Of a DNA stretch of 64,000 nucleotides, positions 47,197 to 60,298 are shown in pieces. The position numbers were made by a program, and so were the translations under genes. Below the pieces are notes generated by a model. It worked only from the letters and a program-made list of their open reading frames with translations, made no database searches and was not told the DNA's origin. Every line of letters starts with the position of its first letter. Within the stretch, counting starts at the first letter, position 1. Source of the DNA: Toxotes chatareus (lineage: Eukaryota; Chordata; Actinopteri; Toxotidae); contig CM028896.1 of NCBI GenBank assembly GCA_016801885.1, positions 2,666,001 to 2,730,000 of the forward strand, read 5' to 3'.

Positions 47197-48521
47197 ACCG
47201 GACTGCACCAAGACTCCACCAAGTCAAGCAGAACAAAATAAACAGCAAACATACACCGTGACCACAGCTTAGAGTGTCAAGCTTTCGCTGCTCCATTCAC
47301 AGAAAACCACCAGCGCTGCCGCATTCAAAATCCACACTCCCACCCTCACCAGCACACATTTACACACACAGTCAACCGCAGACACACATGTGTAAATCTA
47401 TTTTAAGATCACGACAATCATTTCTGACTTCAGTCCATAAATTTTGAAGAGATGAATGAGTTTTGTGATTGGAGTCTACGTTACAGATGATTCTAGATAA
47501 CAGATGATTAGATGCTTTGTTTGTATGAGGAAAGATAAACGCACCCTAAAGAGCCGTGTCACCTGAGGTAACGTCCTTTCAGTGCCGCGTCTGTGAGGCA
47601 CAATGATTTGTTTATGGCTAAATACCCATTTGTTTACTGGGGACTCTGACCTTTCTCTTGACCCTCACTCTCCATTATGCTCTCATCCCCATTATCTGTG
47701 TGTGTGTGTGTGTATGTGGTATGTTTATGTATGCTGCTTCATAAATTGCCATCTCAGTGTCCTCAAGGCCAGCAATTACATAGGACAGCAAAAATCATGA
47801 CATGCTACTAATAATAGGACTGTTTTAAAAGCATGTTTTACTTCCTCTGTTCACAATTTTTTGGTCATAATCAGTCAGTTTACACTGTAAATGAGGCAGT
47901 AGTTAAACAGCAGTGTCAGCCTCTCGTGGCACCCCGCGTGCAGGATGTTGAAAGTGTAAAACAACAAGCTGGCAAAGGAAACATGAGTAAACAGAGTGCG
48001 CGACTGTTGCACAACAGCACACAGTCATGCAGAGTGCTGGAGACAGCGGTTTCGCTTCAGCTCTTCACCTCTTTTTGTGGAAATCCAGCACGTCTGGCCA
48101 AAAGATTTCATCCCTGCGCTCAGAGAGGGATATTCTGTTTTTAACCATAGCCTGTTAATGTTACCTCAATGCTTTGGTGTCAAATTAAGGGAGAGCTGCC
48201 TGTAGTCGGCTCTCGCTGGTCACACAAACTTGACACAGGTTGCCAATTTTCTCTATTTTTACTCGCTCGTGCTGAACATTTTGTTTTTCTGTGGCAGAAG
48301 TCACACTTTCCATAGCACTATTTCCGTCTGTGGGTTAAAGTGCAGTGCAGACAAAAGAAAGAAACCACTCAGCTGGCTAACTTCCTGTTTTCTCACAAGG
48401 TGCCTGATACTCTAGAGCAAGGTATATTAACTGTATATACTGCACTGGTATTACATGGCTGATTGAATAAAATGCACCCATGAGAGCTTTTTAAGCTATT
48501 ATGTGAAGTTTTACACAAAGG

Positions 48522-48829
48522 TTGGAAAATGAATTGGGCATTTCATAAGACAGAAAACACCTTTTTTTTCCTTCCAGGCAGGTTTGGAACTGACACTGAA
48601 GGCATATACAATTTCCCTCGTCCTCCCACATCTGTGTTCCTACCTAGGAAAGGTATACAGGCTACAGGTGGAACACTGTTGGTGCTTCAGAAGACTGCGC
48701 CTCTGAGAGCTTGTAAAGTTACTGTCTTTTCACATGCCTGGAAAATTAATTGAGTATTTCACAAGAAATGCCCCCATTTCCAGGGAAAGTTTGGAAGCAG
48801 CAGTGAAAGCATGTACACTCATCCTCCCA
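48522..48829. repeat. Diverged local tandem duplication (about 100-bp units)
   Basis: Unit 1 (48,522-48,630) and unit 2 (48,739-48,829) share ordered blocks: TGGAAAAT(G/T)AATTG, (C/T)ATTTCA(T/C)AAGA, CCAGG..AG(G/T)TTGGAA, CAC/CAGTGAA(G/A)GCAT(A/G)TACA and TC(G/A)TCCTCCCA. The spacing suggests an old duplication of a roughly 215-bp segment that was later partly lost. No product is inferred. Confidence 0.6.
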
Positions 48830-49539
48830 ATTTTGCCTCAATCACTCACTAAATAGCTCTCTTCTTCTGTTCATTACCCCCCCCAAACACACACACCTCC
48901 CTATTACACGGCTGATGAAATGAATAAATCACAGAGGAAATGTGAAAGCTTGTGGGTTTAGTTCAGGTCGTGCCGTAGTGAGATAAAACAAGGGCACATG
49001 CAGACAGTTTACACATTGTCTCAGACTTTCTATTGATGGCCAGCCCCCTTATCTGCCAAATATTTCTCTACTTCAAGTCTTTTCTAGCTCGAACATCCCC
49101 ATCTCCTCTGTGACACAACACCTGAAAATTTAGGATAATTTCTGCTATATCAGCAAATGATTCCACTCCTATTCCATGAAAATTGCCTGTACTTCTAATT
49201 TTCTCCATTTAACCACCTTTTCACTTCTGTGTATCAGTGCAAAATACATGTTACATAAGCCAGATGCTGAAAAACACTCACAAAATATCATTTCGTAGTT
49301 CAACAGTTTCAAAACATTCAACATGTCACGTTGAGCTGCAGGGGGATGTATATAAAATGCTCAGAACAGTTAGACTTTTTCTTTTTGATGTAATGATACA
49401 GCTATAAAACATCACATGTTTAAATATCTTATCTGAAGTGTTTGAACCTAACTCCACAGCTGCAGCTGAGTGTGCAACAGGCTTCATGACAAATTACAAC
49501 ATGTGATCACGATTGCACAAACAATCCAGCTCCCCAGAA

Positions 49540-49940
49540 TATCACACGCTCGAACACTGAGGTGTTGCCCGTCTGTGTCAAGGTGTCACCTGTCAGCGAT
49601 AGCCCATGTGGTTTTGTTGGCTGTGTCCTCTGAGGAATGCTGATAAGGGCTCGGCAGCACGATCCCCTGAGCTCGCGGGGCTCGGCACATGAGCGGAGAT
49701 TCGTCAAAAACATGTGAAGTGGACTTGTGGCTGATTGAGAGCCTGATATCCTCTCCTCTGGTCTTCATTAGGCTGAAGAATGGGGGGAAGGCAGGGGGGT
49801 TCCTCACCACAGGGGACTGCAGCGCTCCGAGCTCCAGTTCCCAGCAACTGGGTCAGGCAGAGTGGAGCCGCTGCATTTACCCATCAAACCCTGCATTATT
49901 AGGAGCCCTGATAGCTGTTCACTGCTGTTTGAGGTGTATT
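49540..49940. promoter_or_regulatory. Putative conserved element
   Basis: Unique GC-richer block (GTCAGCGATAGCCCATGTGG, GAGCTCGCGGGGCTCGGC, GAGCGGAGATTCGTC, GCAGCGCTCCGAGCTCC, AGCCGCTGCATTTACCC). The frames present are short and overlap on both strands, so a coding function is not supported. Confidence 0.25.
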
Positions 49941-52900
49941 TGAATTTGAATGTCTGAGAAAGGTTCTGTTTACATTTGGAAAATCTGATTACATATTGAG
50001 TAATTCATATTTCCCAAGTTGGCAAAACATTTGAATTTGAATCTAATATCTTATCAAATCTTGTAATGCTTCCCTTGATTTACTAACAAAGAACAATATA
50101 CTAAACGTTCGGGTATTTATTTAGCTGAAATGAAATGATTTTTGAATAAATCTTCTATTTCTGGCCTTGAGTGTGTCATGCATGTATTTTATCCAATAAC
50201 TTTTTGCCATCCAGAGTGAGACATGGACATTTTTCTGATCTGACGTCACTATCAGCAGGACAGCATTCTTGGGTAATGCCTTTGAAAGCCGTTACAAATC
50301 ACTGTGGCAAAAGTACAGACACTTTTCTGATCTGCTACAATTAAAGTTTGTTTGTTGTTTGTTGTTTTAAGCACAAACTTGGTTAGATGTAGGGAAATAA
50401 AATAACTACATTTGGTTTAGGGGACATTTGTCTTCTTTGTTAAGGTCAATGAAAGACCTTGGTCTTTGTCAAATCCCCCAAGTCCAACATTTTATTGACC
50501 ACTCCATCCACTCTGACCTCCTTCATGGGCTTTGCAGCTCTACAACAACATTGCACTATTTCCTTGGATCAGATGTTTTACAGTCATAATTCCTATGTCT
50601 GCTATTACTGGGCATTTACTAAATTTGCTTTCTTGGGAGGGCAAGTCTTGATATTTACTCTTTGTGCTGCACCTCGCCCAAATTTGGTTTTAACCACATG
50701 ATCTTGGGTTAAAAAAAAAAAAAAATGTGCTTGCAAAACATGAGAGTCTTACAGGATTCAAATTTGCTATCAAAATCTGACTCTCATCGCAAAAGGCACA
50801 AGTTCTAAATGCGGTGTGGTTCCACTCAAAATAAATTACGATAGCATTGGGAGCCGATTGTTAAGGCCTCCTTCGGAGGTGGAGCGGGACACATGTGACC
50901 ACACATAATACATTATGTAATCTGAACACAATTGTGTCCTTGCATAGAAAGACCTATCTCTGTGCAAGGACATATCTCAAAGCCTTGTGAACTATGAAAA
51001 GGTGAACTCAGAAACACAGACATCTCTTGCTGCTTAGCAGTGATTGCAGTTGCCCAAAGGCAGAATCCTATAGAAAACATCAAAGGTGAGTGGAAATTGA
51101 AATCTAACCACTAGTGGTCACCCAGGAGCTGCAGTTTGTCTCAGTTGGATCTAGGAAATATTATCTGAATAAAAGACAATGGGTCGTAACAGAGCCAAAG
51201 ACTGAGTGACCGGGAGGAGTGGTGGCACATAAGAGCTGCACACTAATACTAACAATGCACTGGCTGAGTTTGATCTGGGTCCAGACTGTATAAGTGGTAG
51301 TTGGACAATTATACACAGAGGGGAAAAAGTAGGGAAGTGCAGTGTGATGTGGTGTGGTATTTTATTATTATTTATATATTATTCCAGGAAATGTGGTGTA
51401 ACACATTGGAGGTGACAAGTGGAAAAAAGCTCTGGCTAAAGCCAAATCAATATCTCACAGAGGAGTGGGCACAGCATTTGGTCACTGTGGTTCTATGTTC
51501 CTGTTAAAGCTGGGGTGCTCCTTCATGTCTACAAACACTGCATGGAAAAAAATTGTTAACCTGCACATATTAACATCCACATTTCCTTTAATCATTGTAA
51601 AGTTTAAACAATTAAATATAACATACTAAGATCTACATAAAAATGTTGTTGAGCTATGTTTGGTTTAACTACATTGTGGCTCTTTATGGGAAACATATGA
51701 ATTAAATGTTTCTAATGCATTTTTCTCATCGGTATCCACAAGACAGAATGAACAGTGTTTTCCTGCAGCTGGTGAGTCACTGACAAAAATGGTCCTGAGA
51801 TGATGATCTAAGATAGCCTCCGAATAATGGAGTAGCATAGGTCCTCTCTCCATCTCAGCACACATGGAAAAAAGTATCCAGATGGCTCACAGAACCTGTT
51901 TCATTTTTTAATTGGGGCCTGTTGCCTGGTACCTGGTTAGAGGTTGAATTTTGCAACACAAAATGACTTTTTGTTCCTGCGGGGCTGAAGCTTTAATGGG
52001 CAGGTGTGCGGTCGAACAAAGCTAACTGAAAGTAATAATATTAATGGATATTAATACTTAAATAAAGGTAAAAATAAGCACATTTGGATGTTACTGCTTT
52101 TTGTTGTTGCTTTGTACTGTTCTCATTGATGGAAACTTGAATGAAACACAATAATTGAGGCACTGCGGATCTTTGCCTCAGCGCTCTATCTCCATCTCTT
52201 ACTCATTACACAGTCATGCTTCCCACTGTTTCCCCTCTTAACCCTTCGCCATGACAACATATATCCCCCTGCATTCTGTAGGTAAGCTCAGTTCAATGTG
52301 CAGCAGCTCTGGCTCATCACAGAGCAGGGGCATGGGGGGTGATGTGGCTCAAATGTGCTCCTATAAATATCCAGTACCCATGGTTTGCGTGGCCATACTG
52401 TTCGCAGACATTAGTGCACTTACTGACTCTCTGCCATCTCCCGTCTTAAGCTCATCACAGAGACAGTCACTCAAGACATGTTCCCCTGCAATAAACATGA
52501 GCCTGTCATTTCCAGCAGTCCTGAAACCCCACACAACCCCACACAGCCTACCACCTGAGAAGGAAGTGGGTTTTTCTCCCCCCCGCTCTCTCTCTCTGCT
52601 AGCTCCTTAAAAATGAGAAAGCTACTATCAACCTTATTGAGATGTGTGGGTCCTCTGAGTGAGGTAGTATAGGGCTAATTTTGAATCAGTGTTGTCCAAC
52701 AACACTCAAGAATTGCAAGATAAAGAATTTTATACCAACAGCTGCATTAATAGTGCTGCTTGGTATATACAGTGATTTTCACTGCTTCGTGAATGAGCAT
52801 GTTTGCTGCTTTATTAGCTTTTTTTTTTTTTTTTTTTTGAATAAACTGCTTGGTTAACAAGTCAGGTCAAGTATTGATGTTGCTTGACTTAACTTTTCTC

Positions 52901-53054
52901 CAATCCCTCCTTATGCAGGCAAACACGATAAACAAATCAAAAATATACATGTGGAGAACTGAAAATTTTGTGGCCAAGTCTGTTTTTCTTTTTTTTTTTT
53001 TTTTTACCTGGATGAATAAAGGAAAAAAATAAAAATAACTTCATAGAAAAAGTT

Positions 53055-53100
53055 ACATTTTTGGTTTTGGACTTGTCAAAACAAAATGAATATCCTGAGA
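53055..53100 (+). mobile_element. Possible short fragment of repeat family 1
   Basis: TTTTTGGTTTTGGACTTGTC followed by AAAACAAAATGAATATC resembles the central GGGTTTTGGACTGT...AAAACAAGACAT block of family 1. It is too short to exclude chance. Confidence 0.25.
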
Positions 53101-53779
53101 TCAAATCCAACTACTTCTATCTGTCACTACTTAACCACAGCACTCCACAACAATAGATATTTAATTGGCACCAGTAAAGCCGAGGCTCCAGTAACTCTTT
53201 TTGTGCCTCTGAAGGCCAAGTTGAAGTCCTGAGCCCTTTCAGTGCCCAGCTGTTCATCTCGCCACTTTTCTCTTCCTCATCTTTGTTTGTCGTCTGGTTT
53301 TGAAGTGCTCCGTGACACCATTTGTCTCCATAAGAAGTCTCAGTAAACAACGTTTTGGTGGGCCCACCTGCAGGAGCCCTGGTGCTGGTTGCCGCTCACC
53401 ACGGGCCTCCTGGGACTACCCACAGAGGAGGAGGCAATTAAGGCTTGGGGAAGGAGCCATAAATCTCCATAAACTTCAGCTAGCCACTCCCCCCCTCCAC
53501 TTTCGCTGGACACTCAGATAATGCATCTCCTCCTCAATAGTCCCCACACGGGCTCCAGAGGAGACAAGGAGAACTCCTGATTTCCCATAACTGAGCAGCT
53601 GACGGACAATGTTGCTGAAGTTTGTTGGGGTTTCTGTTGCTTGGAAATATTTCTTTTTGACCTTGCTTTTTTTCTGATTTGAGGAACATTATCCATTTAT
53701 GTAGCTGTAACAAACATTTGCTCATGGGCCTCGGTGTTTATGTGCAGAATATGCAGTCCTGCAAAGCCAAACTTAGCCA

Positions 53780-54130
53780 TTTTAAAAAGGAGCATATGCT
53801 AAATCCACTGTGCTGAAGCGAGAGAGAGTCGATACAAAGCCGCAGAGGCTCGTCTCATGACAGTTTCATGATAGTGTGCGAGCTCAAGTAGAGTTATGAA
53901 TTATGGAGACACTTTTTTGTCTCATTGCAATGGAGAGCGTTTTCACAACATGCTGTAACACGAAACCTTTCTTCTGTAAACGCGCGGTAACGGATCGTTT
54001 GGCGGTGCAGTTCAGGGGAAGAGACAGCGCTCTCACTAATCAGACAGGACGTGCGGCGGAAAACATCCCTCTTGAGGAGGAAATGCCTGCTTCCTTTTTA
54101 TCATATTCTTGAGGACATGCTCCTCTGCAA
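53780..54130. promoter_or_regulatory. Putative conserved element, CpG-rich
   Basis: Among the most CpG-dense stretches outside the rxra promoter (AAACGCGCGGTAACGGATCG, TTTGGCGGTGCAG, GGACGTGCGGCGGAAAAC, GAGTCGATACAAAGCCGC). It is unique, with no simple repeat. A 69-codon plus frame (53,903-54,112) has no recognisable domain. Enhancer or remote promoter; not resolved. Confidence 0.3.
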
Positions 54131-54369
54131 AGCTGCTGATGTATGGCTTCAGTACCACCACTTACAGAGACATAGGGGTGTGTGTGTTTATAAGAGAAAG
54201 AGAAACTGTCCAGTGATGGGGAATTAGAGTTACAAAGCACTACAATTAGTATCATAGCTGTGATTTTATAAAAAGTGTAGCTAGTGTTTTATTTTTAAAT
54301 TAGTGACTTAATAAGCAAAATATTTCTTGTTCATGTTAGTGGACTGGTTCGAGGGGTGGCAATGTTGGT

Positions 54370-54600
54370 CAGTCAATCAGTCCATCACAATGGAATTGAA
54401 TTGTCTCAAGAATTATTGACAGACTGCCATGAAACTTGCCTCAGACATTTATGGTCCCAGAGGACGGAGCCTCCCGACATCGGTGACCCCCTTTAATTTG
54501 TCCAGTACTTTGGTTAATAACCAAATACCTGTAAAACCTCAGCTTTGCTTTGTGTTTAGTGCTAATGGGCAAAAGTTGCAGTCTCTGCAAATTTCTCTCT
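54370..54600 (+). mobile_element. Interspersed repeat family 2, partial plus-strand copy
   Basis: TTGTCTCAAGAATTATTGAC, CTGCCATGAAACTTGCCTCA and GACATTTATGGTCCCAGAGG match the left half of the 42.3 kb copy in the same order. They are followed by GTGTTTAGTGCTAATGGGCA, where the other copies continue into the GCTAAT-rich half. The right end is lost. Confidence 0.55.
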
Positions 54601-56349
54601 GAGAAAACGGTATACCTTCAGAGATAAGACAAATGAACCACCTTAAAAAGCCATTTACTTATCTGAAGAGTGCATTGTTGGAAACCTCGAAAAGAGGGAT
54701 GTTTTTAGAGACAGTGACTATATCCGAACACGCTAACATGTGTAATGGTTGTTATGTTGACGGTTTTAGAGAGTCAAAGTGAAACTGGAGCTGGTTTGTT
54801 CCAGAAATTTAAAAAAAAAAGGTCCCACTGATGTTTGTAACTATGCCAATGACTAAAAACCCAGCCGTAGAACAACAGTCATGTCTTGCTTAATGTGGTT
54901 ATATAAGGATGGCAGTTTTTTTTTTTGTGCTTAACAACCTAGTGTCATTTGTGTGGAAAGTGTGGATTTCTTTCCAAATGTGTGAAGGTGTTTTTTTTTT
55001 TAAAGGGTTGGTGAACTCTCACAATCCAGCACTCGTGGGTCGGCTTCTTAATAATCTTTATGATGCATAAACCTACTTGATATCAATAAAGTCAGTCAGA
55101 AGGCAGTTAAAACTGTACGCTCAGTTTCAATTTCTTCCTAAATAGGATGTTACTCAGAAGATGTGTTAATAGACGTCTCGCAGCAGATCCTGTTGGTGGA
55201 GAAGTGAAAGGTGCCGACCTGATCTGTGGGCTGTCTCTCCTCTTCCTCCTCCACACAGACAAGCCACCTGTCTGGCACATCTCAAACACACATCTGGGGA
55301 AAAAACTACTGTTTGGGCGTGTGTGTGTCACTAAAATGCTCTACCTTTCACTGACCTACAGACAACGTTTCTGTGTGCCGGTGAAACCATATTTTGAGGT
55401 GGCTGCACAGCTCATTCGATCCCTACACCTTCTCTACTGTTCCCCCTCCCCACCCTCCCTGTTCCTCCTCTTTGGTGGTGTGATATCACTTTACTGGGTC
55501 ACCAGATTTCCCAGAGTCACCGAAGGGACATGTTGCTCACCTCTTGACTTCTTTACCTCTTGAACTGAGAGAAATTTCCCCTGATATGCGGGCTAAGACT
55601 GCCAGCTGTCATTCTCACCTCCCACTTATTAAAGACTGAAACCAAGAGCTGGAGAAGGTGTGCAATTTAGTGAAAGTAAAAAGGCATGTAACAGAGGAAA
55701 GCTGATAAGCATCAAGCTGTACTTGTAGAGCAGCTCATCTAACATTAATGGTAGAGTAATTGGTTTGTAACTGTAACACTTACTAGGCCATCAATAATGA
55801 CCAGAGAGGTGAGTGTAGAGTTACTTGGTTGGGATAAGGGGCCATTGTGCCGGAGCCGAAGCCACAGGATCAGCTGAATGGGCCTGCACTTATGTCGGAC
55901 AAATATTTATACAGTATTATGTTACTGGAACATTCTAAGTAGAGAAGACAAGAATAGGCAGGGTGATTGAAAAGTCAGATACACATGTACTACAGTTCTA
56001 CTTTATCTGATGATCTACTATTGGATCATTCACTGATCAAAGCTCAGGAAATACAATAATGAAAGGGGCTCATTGCACCTAAGTGTATTTAGTTGTTTTT
56101 TTTTTTTTTTTTGACAAATCCTGGAAATATTTCCTGTTTTTTTGAAATGCATTATGGGCAAAGACTTTATAGTATATGTTTCAGTTTATGTGACAAGATC
56201 AATTAAAGGTGATTTTTAAAAATTTAAGTAAAACCAGATAAAATAAAAAAAAGTTTTTGTCTCATCCAATTACTGATACATGAAAAATCAAAGCACTTCA
56301 TCGATACATGGTTAAAAATCCAGTAAATTCAACCCAAATGTAATAATTG

Positions 56350-56370
56350 GGTGTGTGTGTGTGTGTGTGT
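56350..56370. repeat. (GT)n microsatellite
   Basis: About ten GT units, then ATATGTATGT. Confidence 0.85.
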
Positions 56371-58205
56371 ATATGTATGTTATTTTATGTTTGTCAGATT
56401 CATCCTTGATGGGGAGTGTTTGGGGGGGGCTAAACTAACATTAGAAGCACATTAAGAGGTGATCACGCCATGGTTGGGAAGGTCTGCCTTGGTGACAGTT
56501 TTCTTCAAACATGTGCTACTGAAAAGGAGAAATCCACCAAGTCTTTGTTCAGCTTCACCTATGTAGCTGTTCACCACCAACAATCTCAGCCACAGTCCTT
56601 GCATTCCCCACATGGTATCTCCATAGCTGCCTTAGCCCCGACATGTAGTTACATTTTTGAGGAGGCTCCGGGCAGCTATATGGCAAAGCTATTCCATAGC
56701 CCCAGGTTGTAATTTTATTTATGGATGTGTTTAAGGCTTACTCCTGGGTCCGAGGCAGCCTAACCACAGTAGTCTTGTTTTGGCTTGTGCTAAGCTCCAG
56801 TGGTCCCTCAGTGACACCTCCACATGACTTAAAGTCAGGAGAGAAAGCTTTTGTCTTGCCAAGAGTTATGAAATGTGTTAAAACTGAAACCAATTCGACT
56901 CTGTGCAAAATGACAGAAACTTCCAGAAATCTGCGCGGAGAGCCTGTCTGTGGCTGCATGTACCTGTACATTTTATGGATTAAATTCTCAACAGCAAACA
57001 CTCACATCCACCCACACTGGGGACAGGTGTGTTTACCTGGATGTAAGCTTCTAATCGTGCCTGCTGACAACTCAACAATGGCTTGCTTTATGCAGCTAGA
57101 AAGGGGGAAATGAAACCATATTAGTGAGGCTAAATTTACATATACCCCAACATACAGATGGAGGATGAATTAAAGGAAATATCAACATAAGAAACCGAGT
57201 AGGGTACTGGGCCTCCATGAGCCTCCAGAGCAGCTTCAGCACTCAAATCTACACAACAGAATCCAACAAAAACAGTCTGCAGTGAAACACTCCATAATGG
57301 TGACTGCAGTTTGATATTCAGATGAGATAGCTATGCCATTACAGCCCAGCATACCAGTTCAATTTCACCACTGGTCTCCAGAAAATGCAAATTTATCGTA
57401 ACTCTGAAAAGTCACTGTAAAGTAAGAATTGCTTAGCTCATGTCAAAGGATGGCAGAGGTACACTAGCCTGCTACAGCTCAATACAACAATGTTGAGAAC
57501 ACTGGAAAGTAATGTGGGTGTTACAGAAATGCCACAATGACTAATACAGAGAAATGCATGAAAATAAGGGTGTGATTTGCAAAATGTTCCTCTACGATTG
57601 GGCTAACCCAAGTTCTGATTAAGATTTTCTGCAGAAGTTCTGGTCCATCAGCAGAACCACATCTGTAGTCTGCCCCTGTTGGACATACAGGGGCTTGACT
57701 TTATAACCTGGTATCTTGATAAATACAAAAGCACATCCTTACATTTCTGTCAAGTTCACAACTGTATAGACTTTCGATTTCAAGAAGTCATGAAGTGTAA
57801 CTTTCTCCCCAAGGTTTTCTCAGCATCAAATCACTTCAAAAAGCGAACTGCATTCTTTGTCACCCCAGTTTGTTGCAGTGACACTGAATCATCACGTTAC
57901 AGAGTTATTTACAATATGTACACTCTAAAGGAGAAGAACACCTTTGTGAAGTAAATGCATTGCATCCCAGGAAAACATGAGAAAGGGTCTAACTGCTTTC
58001 CTCCTGTGACGATATCTGAGGAATATATATTTCTCTCAAAACTGTGGGAATCTACACAAACACAGCAACTTGGATTTTGAGGTCAGATTGAGTTGCCATG
58101 TGACCCCTAAACCCCCATCTTTTCAGTACCTGAACTGCCTTCTGAGCCTCCCCTGAGAGCCACAGCTGTTGGGGACCTCTCTTTGAACTCACAGCAGGAG
58201 GTCTA

Positions 58206-58220
58206 CAGCACCCCCTGGCC
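58206..58220 (-). promoter_or_regulatory. Weak CTCF-like motif
   Basis: The plus strand CAGCACCCCCTGGCC gives GGCCAGGGGGTGCTG on the minus strand. This keeps the AGGGGGNGCT half of the CTCF core but lacks the leading CCA. Confidence 0.2.
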
Positions 58221-58859
58221 CTAAGCTATCCCTTCTCTCCAACGCTGCCTCAGACTTTGCAGCCTGTAACCGTAGCCTGACGTGGACTTTTAAGAGGGCT
58301 TAAACCTCCCACGGCAGCTGCCCGGCTGGTAAACAGATCCACGCAGGCAGATCACCTGAGAGCACCAAGGCTAGACCTGCTCATGTGTCCTGCTGCCTGC
58401 CCCATTTGCACAGGAAAAGCTGACTTTAATAGTAAAGGATAGGTTTGTACTTTATCAAACCCATCTTAATAAAATACAATCACATGCACAGTAAGTTGAA
58501 AGTGATCCAATCAGGAAACAAGAACACAGATACTGGACAATTTTGCACAGCCCTTGATTAGGTTCACTTTTTCTGTCTTTGCAAACATTTTTCAAATTTT
58601 CATTTTTAATAATGGTTCCTGGTTCTAGTCCCTCTGTTGAAGTTATAGCTTTCATTCATGTGCTTTGAATATTGATGGTAGAACCACACTGTTGTTTACA
58701 CTGATATGGCTTTAATGTAACTGTCTGATTATATAAAATAATTCTCTGACACTTTTTCCTCCCTCTCTTCTTCCCTTCTCATGCTGCCACACACTATTCC
58801 CTCAGAAAATCCTCTTCCTTGCGATGCTCTGTGAATTTTTCTGCATTCTTCTAGTGTCA

Positions 58860-59020
58860 GGATATTAAATCAAATAAAGATTGGATCAGTGGCATAGCGG
58901 CAGCTGGGGCGTGCCATGTGGGACTTGTAGTCATTAATGAGCAATGACTAATTGCTCCATGGTTCTGTGGGAATACAGTGAATCTCCAAGGGACTTGTTC
59001 AACGCTAAGTTTCCCCTTTC
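58860..59020. promoter_or_regulatory. Putative conserved element with ZNF143-like motif and homeodomain palindrome
   Basis: The minus strand of 58,912-58,931 reads ACTACAAGTCCCACATGGCA, close to the ZNF143/STAF consensus ACTACAANTCCCAGNATGC. Next to it GAGCAAT-GACTA-ATTGCTC (58,939-58,957) is a perfect 7+5+7 inverted repeat, preceded by ATTAATG. ZNF143 sites mark promoters and loop anchors. Here one lies about 3.5 kb before the unidentified terminal exon. Confidence 0.35.
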
Positions 59021-59789
59021 AAGCAACCCTCGTGCTTCTCTTTCTCTCTCTCTATCAGGGCTTTAAACTCTCCACCCTTGCAGCACATTGCCAATGAAAC
59101 AGGGAGATAAATTATGAAAAAAAAACCCTGTTTCCCACCCTTTGGGTTTTGCTATTAAAAGATATGTATCATCCTTGATTAAGATATTGTATTTCCACAG
59201 AAAGTTTGCAGGTTGCTGGGGGGAAGAGTCTTTGGCTCTGCAGAAAATCTATTTAGACAAACAATATATCAGATATTGGGTAAGTGATTGCCAGGATAAA
59301 GCCTATGTTAATATGTCTACAGTTGAACAGTGATATAGTATTTATCAAAGTGTTTTTTTTTTTTTTCATTCCTTGTTTTTTGGTCTCATTTTCCAAAATG
59401 TATTATTTACCACTATTCCAACAAAAATATCAAAATAGAAAAAAGACAGGAGCTATAAATTAACCAATAAACATCCCCCTCATTAAGCTGATTGACAGGG
59501 TTTACTGCCTGTCCTTCACTTCTCTTTACATCCATTGTTACTATTGATTGCTGTCAGGATGGAATGATTTTTTTTTTTTTTGCTGTGCTTGATTAGTCAT
59601 GGCTTGTAATCACTTACAGCGGGAGCAGTGTTATCTTAGCCTTGAGGTGGTAGTTTCAGCGGAGCTTGATACATTGGTCTCAGCTGTGATGGCTTCTCAC
59701 TGATCAATACCAACACCTTGTCAAAGGCTGACTTTATAGTCAGCCCAATTTGCATTGTGGAAAGAAAAAAATCAACCAATACATCCACA

Positions 59790-59803
59790 ATAATAATAAT
59801 AAT
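59790..59803. repeat. (AAT)n microsatellite
   Basis: A short run of four to five AAT units. Confidence 0.7.
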
Positions 59804-60234
59804 CATTAGCTGCAGTTTGAATCCTGTGGCATGAAACAATTAGACCAAGAACACTGAGTTTTCCGTACGAGTAGAGGACGAGCAAATAAAATGTGTTGCT
59901 GACCTCGATGATGTGTAACCATTCACAGTAACTGTGGCTGAAGCTTCTTTAAATGCTCTTTCCTTGAAATTTCATCACTCGCTAAACCAACACACTAAAT
60001 TTTTCTTGGCAAGGAGTTACAGTGAACTCACCACGGGCCGCGTAGAAATACACTCTGTGCCACTAGCATGACTGTAGACTTGTCGAAGGCTATCCACATC
60101 TTTTGTCAATGCTCCATTCACTAAGGGCCTCCACAAAATTATAAAAAAAAAAAAAATTTAATTTTAGTTATTCATGTAATAATTGCTTTAGTTCAAGTTA
60201 GAATAAAGTTTTGGATATGGTTTAACTTCTCTGT

Positions 60235-60298
60235 AAAAAAAAAAAAAAAAAATAGGCACCTGGGTTGAGTCACCTTCTTAAAAAAAAAAAAAAAAAAA
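60235..60298. repeat. Two poly-A tracts flanking a 27-bp spacer
   Basis: An 18-nt and a 19-nt A run bracket a unique 27-bp segment containing CACCTGGGTTGAGTCACC. A third A run of 14 nt lies at 60,143-60,156. The pattern suggests duplicated or nested A-tails of old retroposed fragments, but no body is recognisable. Confidence 0.7.

Larger units (their letters stand above)
46831..54369. other. Gene-free stretch
   Basis: Unique AT-rich DNA with a short (GT)n at about 47,697-47,712, poly-A at 50,711-50,725 and poly-T at 52,819-52,838 and 52,989-53,005. A perfect 7+2+7 inverted repeat ACATAAT/ATTATGT lies at 50,913-50,928. GTCCTTGCA/TGCAAGGAC (50,936-50,944 and 50,963-50,971) forms a second inverted repeat nearby. 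CCACTAGTGGTCACC at 51,108-51,122 is a partial CTCF match. Confidence 0.55.

Noticed and set aside
55147..55563. 138-codon plus frame
   Set aside because: No domain, no splice context, mixed composition; within chance length.
58127..58224. Acceptor-like TTTTCAG followed by a 32-codon open frame to TAA
   Set aside because: Weak pyrimidine tract, no family resemblance, and the same bases form a CTCF-like motif; treated as regulatory or neutral.
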